From Chara braunii (taxonomy: Eukaryota; Streptophyta; Charophyceae; Charales; Characeae): 26,938 bases of DNA. The stretch spans positions 623,660 to 650,597 of the forward strand of contig BFEA01000418.1 of NCBI GenBank assembly GCA_003427395.1, written 5' to 3'. How positions within the stretch are numbered: position 1 is the stretch's first letter; every line of letters begins with the position of its first letter. This document shows, piece after piece, positions 1 through 10,104 of this stretch. Below the pieces are notes generated by a model, which saw only the letters and a program-made list of their open reading frames with translations, was not told where the DNA came from and ran no database searches. The position numbers and the translations under genes are program-made.

Positions 1-956
1 CCCCCGTCCCCCCCATGGGAAGTACACGAGCGTGACCCCACTATTCAGACCCGACCAATAGACAAAGTACTCAAGCAGCCCTCCTGAGGCCCGCTACCAG
101 CATACTACAACCATGGAAGACGTGCGATCTTGTAGCGGATCGGCCTTGCCGAACACGTCTGGGCAATTATCCCACCAGCATCTCACGTTCACGAGTATTC
201 CGTTCAGCTGCGTATCAGGGACACGTTCGGGGTTCAACCAAGGGCTGGATATTCCCAGTGATCCCCTTTCACGACGAGCTTGAGTCTTCGCAGCAAGTCC
301 CAAACCGACACAGGTGAACAAGTAGAGTATACTAAGGCGCTTGAGATAACCATACAAAATGACTCTATACAAAAGGAACTCGGCAAAATGACTGCGTAAC
401 TTCGGGAGGAGTGCTTTTCTTTGCAAAAACATACAAAAGTGGCACATAACAGGGAGTAGCAACTGCTTATTAAGAACACAGGACTCTGCCAAGTGGTAAC
501 ATGATGCATAGAGTCTGACACCTGCCCGGTGCGCAGGCAGCGTCTGTATAAACTTACCATGCGTCGGTCCAAAAGACCAAATTTGGCAAACATCAACTTT
601 GAACCAACGCAAAAAAACACCTTTAAATTCGACCCTCAAACCCTAATCTCCGTTTCAGACCCGTTACCCAAGAGCTCAAAAGTGGGGGTCCCCATTAACC
701 ACTTGCAGTCTACGGGGTCCACTCCTAAATTCCTAATTCATTATCCAAAACAGCCCTGACATGTGAGGCACAGATGCTATGGGTGCCAATGTTCTAACTT
801 CTAACGCTGTCTTTGGCCAAGTCGTTTGTTGTTCCCATGCCACTCACTGACCTGTAAGGATTTTACTTACCCATTTGATAACAACAATTTCGTCAAAATG
901 CACATTTTTTATTTTTTGAACGAAATCGAAACCAAGTAAATTGGCCCCATTGAGGT
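1..956. other. Unrecognised sequence, no supported gene
   Basis: Two overlapping minus-strand reading frames are open here (94-639, 181 codons; 234-620, 128 codons). They lie in different frames, and neither shows a domain, signal peptide or motif I recognise. Nothing supports choosing one as a gene. A run of T-rich sequence begins near 900 and leads into the foldback element that follows. Confidence 0.4.
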
Positions 957-1190
957 CGATTTTTTTTCTTTTTTCTTTTTTCTAGGTCGAATTTTTGAGC
1001 TTTTGAGAGTACAGCATTCTTAAAACGCCGTACACCCCCTGGACTTCAGCTAATTCCAGATACATCCAGGGGTAGGGCGTTTTAAGAGCGGTGTACCCTC
1101 AAAAGCTAAAATTTAGTCAATTTCATTCAACAAATTGAAAACATCATTAAAAATGTCAATTTTCACCAAAAATAAAAATTAAAAAAAATC
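957..1190. repeat. Foldback (MITE-like) element
   Basis: Bases 998-1043 and 1065-1107 are imperfect inverted copies (AGCTTTTGAG...CCCCTGGA and its complement), leaving a loop of about 21 bases. The outer part is also roughly symmetrical: the left side starts CGATTTTTTTT at 957 and the right side ends AAAAAAAATCG near 1190. A foldback transposon or MITE is the simplest reading. There is no coding capacity and no clear target-site duplication. RNA from it could form a long hairpin, but transcription is not shown. Confidence 0.55.
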
Positions 1191-2507
1191 GCTGTTTGAT
1201 CTGACGTGATATTGTTTCGGGTTTTGAATCAAGAATACCTAACCCTCCCCTTCGATTGCCTTTGGGTGATGCAATTCCAAGTGATTTTAGAGAGGTGGTT
1301 TTGGTTGACCGAAAGTATGCTCGATCTTTCTTATAGAGCTGGGAAATGGTGTGGCCCAAGGATTGTCCAGTCAACATGGTTGTCTCAAGCGCCTTAATAT
1401 ACTCTACTTCTTCACATATGTCAGCTTGGTGTACAATACCACATCATCGAGAGTAATCATGAGGGAGGAACGCAAATGTGGTATTAGCATACGAGCAAAC
1501 AGGCGTAATGGTTTGGAAAGTTGAGGGATGACAACGGTGGCTGGGAAGCCAAAGGGACAAGAAGTATGCTAATGGGCGTAAAAGAGTGAATAGGCAAGTT
1601 TTAGATGTTTGCCCTTAGCTCGATCACTGACGGCTGCTGTATTATTGCTGCGATCTACCAGTGCTATGCTTCAAGCCGTGTGGTGCATGGACTTCTCATT
1701 CCCGTCCGTGTGTGTATCTGAGCTAAGCGGGGTGGAGAGGCGGGGAGGCGGGATTAACGGAGAAGGTCGTGTAGAGACTGTAGGTATGTTAGCAAGAAGA
1801 GCGGGGTGGGTTTTCAGAATGATTTAAGCTGGATGGGCGAGGGCAGGAAACTCTGAAGGGGCCTAGTTTGGGTTCTTATCAGGTAGGGCGCAGGCGGCCA
1901 CGGCGATCTGGAAGGAGGGGTATCTTATGAGATTTTTGGTGAGGATATGTCCTCACACGATGGCGGCTGCTGGCCATTTGCAAGCTGCGAGATGCAGGTG
2001 GGCGTAGTGCTCCACATCTTGCGGGGGGCTGCACTGCAATCCGCTGATTCATCTGACCTGTCTGACGTGCCTCTGGAGCCGGATCTTGAATTGCTGCTTT
2101 CCCGTGGCTTGTGAGGAGACGCCCTCGGGTGTCTCAACTCATTCCGTTTGAGGGCGTGCTCATCAGCATTGCTCTTGTCGGAGGTGTCTCAACTCGTTCT
2201 ATTTGAAATCACTCTTCTTGGGGGTTCACGGTTGCTTGCTTGGTGGGAAGTCAGGGCTTTGCCTTGCTGAAGGCAGTGCAGTTCTGGTGGGATAGTAATA
2301 GATGTTGCACGCTTGTGGAGGGCGCATCCGCGGGCTTGGTGGAAGAAGAGCCCTTGCCAGCGAGCAATGGTGGCAACTCCTGCATGGGACCGCTTCTCAT
2401 CATTGGGGCGTGGCTAGCAATTGGAAATTAAAAATGCGTCGTGCTGACTCGGTGAGGTGTGCGGGCGCTTCATGCTAGGACATAGTGGTAACTGTTAGTT
2501 GCTTGGC
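1191..2507. other. Unrecognised sequence, no supported gene
   Basis: Only short open frames (about 60-75 codons) occur on either strand, and none resembles a known protein. No promoter, RNA gene or repeat was recognised. Confidence 0.4.
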
Positions 2508-4059
2508 ATTATTATTATTATTATTATTTTATTATTTTATTTTAAATAAACAGGTCCTTATGGCCATGGCTCCGTTTCCATTCTGGGGAGCATCAGTCCG
2601 GTTCCTATTCCAGCGGCAAGTCATAATAAAATGCACTCTCACGCTTCCTTCCATCTGGCCAAAGGAACCCTGATCAGCATTGGTTACTCCAACAACGTGA
2701 AGGATTGACTGTCAGCTTGCCCTGCTTACACCTTTCCTCTCAGGACTACTATAAGATCCTATCAGATAAACCATGCTCAACAAGAAAGGTCTGAGGGGCT
2801 GCAACTGTTGTCAATACTGTCTAAACCCCAAGTCCCGCCATCAAGTGTCATGAAATCCTTATCACTCTATCCCCTACTTGTCTTGTTTCTGTCCAAAAGA
2901 TCCGTCCTGAACCCTAAACCCTAAAGAAAGGGTCTAGCCCCTTAAACAACCCCTCTGTCCCGCATCATGCCCTAACCCCCCACATTTTCTGATCATGCAT
3001 ATAAATCAATTCCCTTTTCCTACACCCCCCTTGATATCTATCAATCGCCCTCCGCCCTGTTTCCTTTGGTGCAGTCCAGCTCTAGCTCCATCCAACTTGA
3101 GCAGTTACGATCTGCCAAAGACCGTTGTTTTAAACTGTTTCCACTGGCCAAAACCCTTAGACCCTAACGCCCCTGAGCTGTTACCCGATGGTTAAGACCC
3201 TAAAACCCTAAACCCTCCCTCATTCTTTATCGTGATAACCCTTCTCTGTTGTTCCTCTTCCTGATGACTGTGAACCACGGGTACTCTTTGCGTTCTATTT
3301 TCCGATCGTAAGGTGTGTAACCTGTCCCTCGTTGATGTGGGGGAGTATCTGTTCTGTCCTTAGTCAGCAAGTGTGTCAGCTCTTGTTGCCCTCTCCCTTG
3401 TCCGGCCGGGATCCGTTTTGCAGCGATCATGACAGACCTGGGTCCCTTCCTGCCAACACCGATCTTAATCCTCCCTTCCTCTCCTCTTGGCTCTCGTCCC
3501 TGTTGCCTGGTATCCCTTACTCCCTTCAACTCAGCTGCCTGTCTGTTGTAGGCCCAGTCTGGGTTCTCCTGTCTTTGTCTGAATTGTGCCAGTCTTTCCA
3601 GTAAATCCGGTCGTTCCGTAGCTCACAGCTTTGTGAACTTTTTCCTAGTCTTTTCTCGCAGATCCTCGTCTTCAGGCATCGACTATCGTCCAAACCCTGA
3701 ACCCTAATCCCTCATCTTGACATAATTTGCTGGAACCTCCGGATCCTCTTGGCTTGTCAGCTCTAGTGGACTGCTGTGGGTCTTGAACCGTTTGCAGTCC
3801 AGACTCCCTGGTTGTTCCATCCTGTTTTCCCTTCCCTTGTCGTGATCAAAGTCTTCCACTCCTCCGATCCTATCCGTCTCTCAGTCTTATCCTTCGTGGT
3901 GCAAATTTTCGTCCAAGGGTCTGGCTTCCTGTTTGTAACCCAGTCTGTCTTCTCCGACTTGATTCCGAGATGTGTCATCCCTTCCAGTGTTTTCAGTCTT
4001 CTTGCAGAATCGGCACCTTGTCATTCATCCGCCGTAGCCTGATGACCTTGGAACTATCC

Positions 4060-4225
4060 CTTTTTGCTGGTCTTTGTCTTCCGGCCTTGCTCGCCGTGCT
4101 TCCCGCCTTTTGCAGAAGATTTCCGCTTGTATCAAGGACCTCATTTCCGCCCACGCCTTCTCTCTTGGTTTGGAGGTTCCTTCGATAGTTCTGCGGCCTC
4201 TTTCTGTTCCATCTGACCTCCAGCG
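4060..4225 (-). pseudogene. LINE A ORF2 C-terminal module, repeat copy a
   Basis: On the minus strand one frame reads RTIEGTSKPREKAW...LIQAEIFCKRRE. It aligns with LINE C RTIEGRSNPREKVW...MIQAEILCRWRK (15535-15855). It is free of stops through the module and is closer to LINE C than copy b is. The basic, coiled-coil-like composition is typical of the extreme C-terminus of this LINE family, downstream of the zf-RVT region. It has no known catalytic role of its own. Confidence 0.65.
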
Positions 4226-4252
4226 TCAGTCTCGTTCCAGTCTGTGCCCTTA

Positions 4253-4420
4253 CCTCTTAGTGTCTTCGTCTTCTGCCCATGGTTGTTTGGTTCCCTGTCC
4301 ACTACAGAGGATATCGGCTTGTAATATCGCTTCCGTCTCAGCTCATACATTTTCCAGTGTGTTGGATAATCCTTTGCTGGTTCTGCTTCATCCTTACTTC
4401 CATATGACTTGCAGTGCCAC
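4253..4420 (-). pseudogene. LINE A ORF2 C-terminal module, repeat copy b
   Basis: Minus-strand frame: VALQVIWK, then stops, then SRTSKGLSNTLENV, then AETEAILQADILC. It aligns with VTLWVIWKERC-SRTIEGRSNPREKV-IETKTMIQAEILC of LINE C. At least three in-frame stops make it a pseudogene. It lies about 195 bp from copy a in the same orientation and holds the same protein segment, so the module is present twice. Confidence 0.65.
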
Positions 4421-4460
4421 CTTCCTGGTACACTCAAACCAAAACCTTTCTGCCTTCTAG

Positions 4461-4570
4461 AGCTGTTCGGGGGTGTTAGGCCAGCAATGAAGTTAGATGG
4501 CTTGTTCAGAGAAGGGGGTCATGGAGCTGTTCGGGGATGTCAGACAAGCGATGAGGTTGGATGGCTTGTA
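4461..4570. repeat. 64-bp direct duplication inside LINE A
   Basis: AGCTGTTCGGGGGTGTTAGG at 4461 recurs as AGCTGTTCGGGGATGTCAG at 4525, each followed by a similar ATGGCTTGT-ending block. The unit corresponds to 15865-15925 in LINE C, where it occurs once. It therefore arose by duplication in the relic copy. Confidence 0.6.
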
Positions 4571-4620
4571 ATCCTCATTGGCCCACTCTGAGCAGACTGT
4601 ATGTGCTTTCGAACTGTTGA

Positions 4621-4869
4621 GATCTGACCCCTTAGCGGGGTTCTCGTAGGTTGCCGTGCTTCTCGGTAATCCGTTGTTTTCCTTACATCGGCCTATGCTG
4701 TGGGCTACCTTTTATTGGGCGTTTCTTGCACGGATAGTGTGAGTCTCCAGGCTGGACGGGGTGTACTTTCAGTGGTCTATCCTCTCTCGCCGTACATTTT
4801 GCTTACTGTTTTAGTCCCAGTTTTTTAATAGAATTTTGCCCTTCTCTATTTCTGCAAATCTATTTACCG
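4621..4869. other. Junction between LINE A and LINE B; possible 3' UTR of LINE B
   Basis: No match to LINE C is visible here. Part may be the short 3' UTR of LINE B, whose ORF ends at 4870. No clear A-tail marks the end of LINE B, so the boundary stays open. Confidence 0.35.
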
Positions 4870-6711
4870 CTAGCCAGGTTCTTTCAAATTCCGCAGTCTC
4901 TCTTCTCTCTTCTCAGGTTGGATAATTTTCTGTTGTGCTTTTTGTTCTCTGTTCCATTGGGCTCTAATTTCTGTCCGTGCTATATCCTTGATTTCGGACC
5001 ACTTTTCTTCCATGCTGGTGTTCTGACCAGCTAGGGTGCCCTTGCACCTTGCTTTCCAGATTACCCATAGGGTTGCCCTTCTCGGTAGGTCAGCCAGCGC
5101 TACATCCTCTTCTTCGAGATCCTCCTCTTCCCTCCTTCCTGACAGTAAATAAATCGTATTTGAGGGGTAAGCCTGATCTGTTAAATTTACCCATAACTCT
5201 CTGGTTCTGTCCCGAAGTGCCTGAGCCCCTTGACGTTGTATCAGGCAATGCGTTAGTGTCTCTTCGACCTCCACATTGCACATCTCACAATTGACGTCAT
5301 GCTGCTGGGGATCTACTTGCTTTTTTCTTCTTCCCAACCATTGGTTGACTGGGACCGCCCAGTATAATATCAGCCATTGTAGACTTCTGATTCTTGTTGG
5401 TCTTATATTGGCATATTCGTCCCGAGGGATTTTGTCTGCCCATTCTGCGTTTTCACCCAGATTCTTCTTCCATCTTTCTGATATAACTGGTTGCGGGTTC
5501 TTTGTTTGGTTTATTAGTCTATAGCCCTCTTTGACTTCATAGTCATAGATCGCTGTGAGTTTTCTCGCTCCCCCGTTGTTGCTCGGGATCGGCCAGCCCC
5601 ATTCCGCTGGGTCTACTTCCAGATCTTTTATGTCCTGTTCCAGTCTATAGATCCAAGTTATCTTCTGTCTTTGATCATTGGTTAGAGACCCTTCGCGGCC
5701 ATGCGTGGGTGCACATGTTCTGACCTTGTTGAGATTTTTGAGTTCGATTATTGTGCTTTGTTCAATTATTTTGCCTGGTTTGGCCCAGGTTTTGTGCTTA
5801 TCTGTTAATTCAAGGGAAACAAACTCCGCCTTGTTTTCATCTGTGTCCAGCATCTTCACCAGCTTGAACCCCTCGGGTGGAAGGTCTGATTGTTTTTTTG
5901 TTGCCCAGCTTTTGGATTTTAGTAGTAGTTCCCATTTCAGCGGGATGCTTTCTAATATGGATTCCAGTTGTTCCTCCAATTTGTGTACCCCCTTAAGTCT
6001 GGCTCTAAGTTCCTGTGATGTGATCCATCTATTTTCTCCCAATATCCATAAATGTTCCACTTTCCAAACGCCGTTGCACATCCATTTTCTCCATTTCCTT
6101 CCTTTGGAGTTTAAAGACCATGGCCTGTTATTCTGATCCGTTAGGAGGGGTTCCCGAACAGGGGTTGTCTCAACACTTCTTCCCTGATCTGCGGTGTTCT
6201 TACTTTCTGGGGAAAGCACACCCTCCAATGCGTTATTAGGGTGATCCAGTGTTCTCGGCGGATCCTTCGTTTCTGTCTGTCCACTTTTTTCTTTCCGTCT
6301 GGGAGTCCATGTCGGGTTTAGAATCCATTGATAACCTTCTATTGATGGGTCTACCTCGAAAGGGACCAGGTTGCGGATTTGATGGAGGGCCATATCGTGC
6401 CATGGTAGCTCCTTGTTTAACAGGAGTTTAATTATCCACTTTATTTGTAACGCTTGGAATTGTGCTTTCGGGTTCAGAATTCCTAGTCCCCCTAGTGCTT
6501 TGGGTCTGGTGATGTATTTCCATGCTACTTTGGAAATGCATCGTTCTTTATCCGCTTTCCCTGTCCAGAGATAAGATCCTATCTTTTTCTTGAGCCTTGT
6601 GAAGAAACTCGCTGAGGGTTCCATAGGGAAGCTACATACCATCCCATGGACAGGATTGATGTATTTAATACCAAAGCTCTTCCCATGAGTGAGACGTAGG
6701 AGGCTTTCCAC
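4870..6711 (-). pseudogene. LINE B ORF2 C-terminal part (thumb, zf-RVT, tail)
   Basis: An uninterrupted 613-codon frame encodes the part of the LINE polyprotein after the RT active site. The first 130 or so residues match the thumb/connection of LINE C (LWTGKADK, GGLGILNPK, ALQIKWIIKLLLN). A middle section holds VDPAEWGW and RIRSLQWLILYWAVPVNQWL, the typical lead-in to zf-RVT in plant LINEs. Cys475, Cys478, His488 and Cys489 form the putative zinc site. The tail (ATLWVIWKARC onward) is basic. The frame's first Met is not a true start: the reading frame enters here from a frameshift. It is notably better preserved than the RT half, which has several stops. Confidence 0.8.
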
Positions 6712-6912
6712 CCTGCTAGTCTATTCGTCATCTTGATAAGAAGGCTGTCTCTCCAGCGACTTTGCTTGCTCCCTCTGCTGATACTTGGATTCCAAAAAAC
6801 GTAGCGGGTGGCATGCATCTAGCCATTGCAGCCCTTGGGTGACTTGAGTTCGTTGCGGGAGGTTTGATGGGGTTAGCCACCAGCCTACAGTCTTAATCCA
6901 ATTGATATTCAT
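6579..6912 (-). pseudogene. LINE B RT thumb region, frameshifted
   Basis: Directly after a TAA at 6913-6915, a frame begins ATG with MNINWIKTVGWW, matching MKINWGKTIGWW of LINE C. A shift then moves the homology into another frame, which continues with AGWKASYVSLMGRALVLNTS, equivalent to LINE C WGNAFTSLIGRVLVLNLS. A further shift leads into the 613-codon frame. This is standard decay of an old LINE copy, apart from the shared TAA-ATG discussed in the findings. Confidence 0.7.
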
Positions 6913-7263
6913 TTATGATGCTAGTTGGAATGCTTGCATAGCTTTTGTGAGGACGAGGAAGGAAGAATCGGATGCCCTTATTAGCACTGTTAGATCATCA
7001 GCGAACAACATTACCGTATGAATGAGAATTGGTCTTCCATCCTGCTGGGCTGTGAGTCTTTCTATCGAAGGATACTTGCGAAGGAAGGCTGCTATTGCCT
7101 CCATTACAAAAAGGAAGATTGGCGCTGCTAACGGATCACCTTACCTTACTGATCTTGTTATTTTGTATTTCTATGAGAGGTGGCCGTTGACCTGCACTAA
7201 ACCTCTGGCGTCCTCGTAGAGTACCTTTACCCATTTCCTAAAGTTTGGCCCCACTCCCATGTT
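6913..7263 (-). pseudogene. LINE B RT palm with FADD active site
   Basis: The reading frame carries GVGPNFRKW, LVQVNGHLS, then (stop)GDPLAAPIFLF, MEAIAAFLRK and FADDLTVLIRASDSSF. FADD is the RT catalytic box, with Phe in place of the usual Tyr, as in many plant LINEs. In-frame TGA, TAG and TAA codons lie at 7110-7264. One TAA replaces the near-invariant Gln of the RQGDPL block, so this copy cannot encode an active RT unless stops are bypassed. Confidence 0.8.
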
Positions 7264-7854
7264 TCACATGCTCTGTTGAAGGAAATCCCAGTTGACCTGG
7301 TCGTAAGCCTTTTCAAAGTCGAAAAATAGTATTGCTGCTTGTACTTTTTTATCTTTTATGACTTTGACAGCTTCATTTAAACTGACTACGTTGTCCAAAA
7401 TATATCTTCCTGGTATGAAACCCGTTTGGTCTAGATGAAAGCCTTTGTCCATGACTTTCCTTATTCTGTTGGCTAGGGTTTTCGCTAGTATTTTGTACAC
7501 TGCTAAAAGTAAAGTTATGGGTCTGTAATTTCTTATGTCTTCTCGCTCCCTTTTCTTATATAGTAGAGTAACTATTCCTGTGCTGATTTCTTCGCCTATA
7601 GTACCTTTTGCAAAGGCTTCCTTAAAGAATGCCATGACTGTATCCCCTAGCAGATGCCAGTTGTCCTGCCAGAATTCTTTCGGTAGACCATCCCTCCCCG
7701 AAGTTTTGTTTGGTTGCATGCTCTCGAGGGCTTCAAAAAGCTCCTCCTTGGTGATTCCCTTTTCCAGATAGTCTATTGCTTCCTGTTTGAGACTTGTGTC
7801 TAGATGCTTTAAAAATTTCTCCCTTGCTTTCCGTACACTACCAGGATTTTCCAA
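7264..7854 (-). pseudogene. LINE B RT N-terminal blocks (fingers/palm)
   Basis: A 196-codon open frame covers the start of RT: NKTSGRDGLPKEFW (block 0), IVTLLYKK with NYRPITLL (block 1), LANRIRKVM, QTGFIPGRYILDNV (block 2) and LFFDFEKAYDQVNW (block 3, with the first catalytic Asp in FDFEKAYD). These are hallmark L1-clade RT motifs, and their order is correct. The frame ends at a TGA just before the GVGPNF block. The Met at 7854 is not the natural start; the upstream linker continues in a different frame. Confidence 0.85.
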
Positions 7855-8250
7855 AAACGTTTTGGAGGAATAAAGGTTTGATAGAAATCTAAGGCAACTT
7901 TTAGTATTCCCTCCTGTGTGGTCCGCAGGTTACCTAATGAGTCTCTCAGGGCCAGTATTCTGCAGTTCCTGTGATTTGCCTTAATCCTTTGAAAGAAAAA
8001 TTTCGTCATGGCCTTGTTGCTTTCCCAATCCCTCACTCTGGCCCTGATGGCTAATCCTTGCCTTCTCCATTCCGCCCATTGCCTTAATTCAGTTAACGCT
8101 TCCTCTAAGAGTTGTTCATACAGGTTTACTCACGGATTGGCTATTAGGTTGAATTTTGCGATCTCTACTATGGTTTTCAGTGTTTCCTGCCTTGCTTTTC
8201 TTTTTTTGGCCTCTCTTGCTTGGCATTATTCTGTTTCCTGGATTTTTTAG
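7809..8250 (-). pseudogene. LINE B linker between endonuclease and RT
   Basis: The frame reads AREAKKRKARQETL, an in-frame TGA, then LLEEALTELRQWAEWRRQ and RDWESNKAMTKFFFQRIKA, followed by LALRDSLGNLRTTQEGI. The pattern W(E)S.K.MTKFFF...I..L.D..G plus a following I-x-F helix is typical of the LINE linker upstream of RT. The homology fades at about 8250, which I take as the 5' truncation point. Confidence 0.7.
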
Positions 8251-8880
8251 AATTTTGATTTTTTTGTTGTTGTCCTGACAGTGAGAGAAAAAAAGTATCT
8301 CCTGCGCCCATGCCATCGATAAGCGCGCTAACGCAGCGCTGTGCAAAATCGCGCTAGCGCCCGATTCAGGCCCGCTGGGCCGACACCCCCACCACGGTCT
8401 CGCCTGCGCGGCTTCGCCCAAGCCGCTTTCCTGCCCAACCACTGGAAGCCTGCCACGCGATTTCGCCCTCGCCGATTTCGAGGGAGAAGCAAACCCTCAA
8501 CCAGACACTTCTCCTCCAGCCCGGTATTGGGTATTCCAACTTCAAATGGCCCGTCATCTATTAGCAACGAGCTAATGCAACCAACTCAGCGACTACAAGC
8601 GTCCAGGAGACATCTTCCCACTTGGCAACGAACATGGCCACCAATGCATGTCAAACTGTGACTGATAAAAGGTAAGAGAAGGATCGAGCGGAGAGTGCAC
8701 CAAGCCTGCTGCCTAACCAATCTTATCTTACCAGAATCCAGAAGACATCGTTGCCCTCCTACTCGATCCCCGTCCTCCTTCCCCACTTCTCCAGCTTAAG
8801 CTCCTCATTCGCCCAACTTCCTCCCATCACACACTCCGGTACCCCCCGACATTCCTAGCCTCCCCACTCTATACCTAGAC
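8251..8880. other. GC-rich unrecognised segment left of the adapter
   Basis: From about 8300 the base composition becomes GC-rich (GCGCGCTAACGCAGCGCTG and similar), unlike the LINE beside it. A plus-strand frame at 8341-8661 (106 codons) is Arg/Pro-rich and ends near AAAAGGTAAGAG, a possible splice donor at 8671. No domain is recognisable, so coding status is unproven. Confidence 0.35.
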
Positions 8881-8918
8881 CTGTCTCTTATACACATCTA
8901 GATGTGTATAAGAGACAG
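8881..8918. other. Nextera mate-pair junction adapter (assembly contaminant)
   Basis: The 19-base CTGTCTCTTATACACATCT is followed at once by its perfect reverse complement. This 38-base palindrome is the Tn5 mosaic-end junction adapter produced by circularisation in Nextera mate-pair libraries. It is artificial, not genomic. Sequence on its two sides comes from the two ends of a circularised fragment and may be several kilobases apart in the real genome. Confidence 0.97.
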
Positions 8919-10104
8919 GTGTAGTAGAGGGCGGAGGCCAGGCCTCAGGAGGTCCCCATGGTACTCGTCCATTGGGAGGTCAGATGAGTTACTAGGCTCC
9001 CCGGGGGAGCCACCTCAAGGTGGTATCACAATGACATGACCTATACTAATGCTCAGATCGCAAGTCGTGATCTGCGCCGACGCTTACCGGACTGACCCAA
9101 ACGTCTTCGTGCAGACACTACCCTGACTCTAATGCCAAGGCCGACCCAGGCAGAGGTGGGGTCTTCGCAATGCGGTCATCCCCCATTTGTGCCTTATCCC
9201 GCAGACTCTAGTGGGCAGCGAACCACCCTACTTTCCCACTAAGGTGCGATATCCCTCCCTAAGTATGATGCCACCTATCCCAGGCTCCCCTTGAGGTCCC
9301 TGATTCAGCTGATTCCCCCTCAACGAGTATTCCCAACGGACACCACCCTGGATGAAGCGCCATCTCACAGGTATCAGATGGTACCTGCAGGGTCGAGAAT
9401 GTCCAGCACCCCAAATTGCAGGCAGCGGGTATCTATTGCACCCTACTTTCCCACTAAGGTGCGATATCCCTCCTGCCCTCCCTAAGTATGATGCCGACCT
9501 ATCCCAGGCTCAGCTGACTCCCCCAAAATGAGTATTCCCACCGGACACCACCCTGGATGAAGCGCCATCTCACAGGTATCAGATGGTATCTGCAGGGTCG
9601 AGAATGTCCAGCACCACTACCCCATACTAACACCCTGTGTGTGCGTAGCATTTTTTAACCCTTATTCGGATCCCACCGTAGTCCGGTCGCGCTATGTGTG
9701 CACTCGTGTGGGTAGCATAGTGACGGGAAACGTGACATTCGTACCCAGACTCTACCATGGCACCCCACCGCGTAGTAGACTGACAATGCGGAGGGTCCCA
9801 AATTGCACGCAGCAGGTATCTATTGTTCCAGAGTTCCTGTTGATGTATAGAGGGCCAAGGGCCCTACCAGCGACCCTACCGTTACGAAATCCTGGCAGTC
9901 CCAATGGTAAATCTCCCCTTACCTCCCCTCCCCCTAGGACCCTAAACCTAACCATNGTATCCTTAGCCTTCCCACTCTCAACGTACCCCGCGTAGGCAGA
10001 TCCGCTCTCCCATCACAAAACCATATCAAGGTCACACCCACCCCCACTCCTCCTGCCCCACCCACTGCACCCTCCGCCAACCGCTCTTCATGACTTTTCT
10101 CTGC
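8919..10104. other. Unrecognised sequence with tandem repeats
   Basis: Apart from the 214-bp repeat annotated separately, I recognise no gene or RNA here. A further diverged copy of CCCAAATTGCA-GCAG-GGTATCTATTG (9410-9438) occurs at 9797-9825, which suggests a longer repetitive family. One undetermined base lies at 9956. Confidence 0.45.
9225..9640. repeat. 214-bp tandem duplication
   Basis: CACCCTACTTTCCCACTAAG at 9225 recurs at 9439. Most of the unit is repeated, including ACACCACCCTGGATGAAGCG, CATCTCACAGGTATCAGATG and GTCGAGAATGTCCAGCACC. The copies differ by small indels, for example CTGCCCTCC added in the second copy. It is non-coding as far as can be seen. Because it lies close to the adapter artefact, copy number should be treated with caution. 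Confidence 0.75.

Larger units (their letters stand above)
2508..4620 (-). mobile_element. Relic LINE (copy A): 3' end and decayed C-terminus
   Basis: This is a dead, 5'-truncated non-LTR retrotransposon read on the minus strand. Its 3' end is the TTA-rich tract at 2508-2545, which is an A-rich tail on the element's own strand. The next 200 bases (about 2551-2770) match the 3' end of LINE C (15008-15240), including AAACAG(G)G/TCCTTATGG, GGATTGACTGTCAGCTTGCC and the TCAGATAAA block. Coding homology to the C-terminus of LINE C follows at 4060-4420, and homology to the upstream zinc-binding part reaches about 4620. The 1.3 kb between is much longer than the 3' UTR of LINE C (about 530 bp) and is unexplained. 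Interstitial CCCTAAA motifs occur at 2911 and 3197. Two stacked truncated copies instead of one element are possible. Confidence 0.7.
4870..8250 (-). mobile_element. L1-like LINE (copy B), 5'-truncated
   Basis: This is a non-LTR retrotransposon on the minus strand. From its 5' side (high coordinates) it holds the linker after the endonuclease (about 8250-7809), RT blocks (7854-6913), the thumb/connection region (6912-6579) and a long C-terminal part with a zf-RVT-like segment (6711-4870). No AP-endonuclease sequence is present, so it was truncated at about 8250, as is usual for target-primed insertion. Frameshifts near 7850, 6800 and 6711 and stops around 7264-7110 make it non-autonomous. No target-site duplication was found. 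Confidence 0.85.

Noticed and set aside
2911-3216. CCCTAAA-type repeats suggesting a telomere
   Set aside because: There are only two or three units per site, inside a LINE relic; there is no array.
5678-6136. 152-codon plus-strand frame opposite LINE B
   Set aside because: It is the antisense shadow of the LINE ORF2 C-terminal region.
7110-7264. TAA in place of conserved Gln in the RQGDPL block as a sign of a UAA=Gln genetic code
   Set aside because: TGA and TAG also occur nearby in the same frame, and frameshifts are present, so ordinary decay explains it better.
8881-8918. Perfect palindrome as a binding site or cruciform
   Set aside because: It is exactly the mate-pair library adapter, so it is artificial.
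9300-9955. Possible rRNA or 5S-like region
   Set aside because: No match to conserved rRNA motifs that I know; it is a tandem repeat of unknown type.
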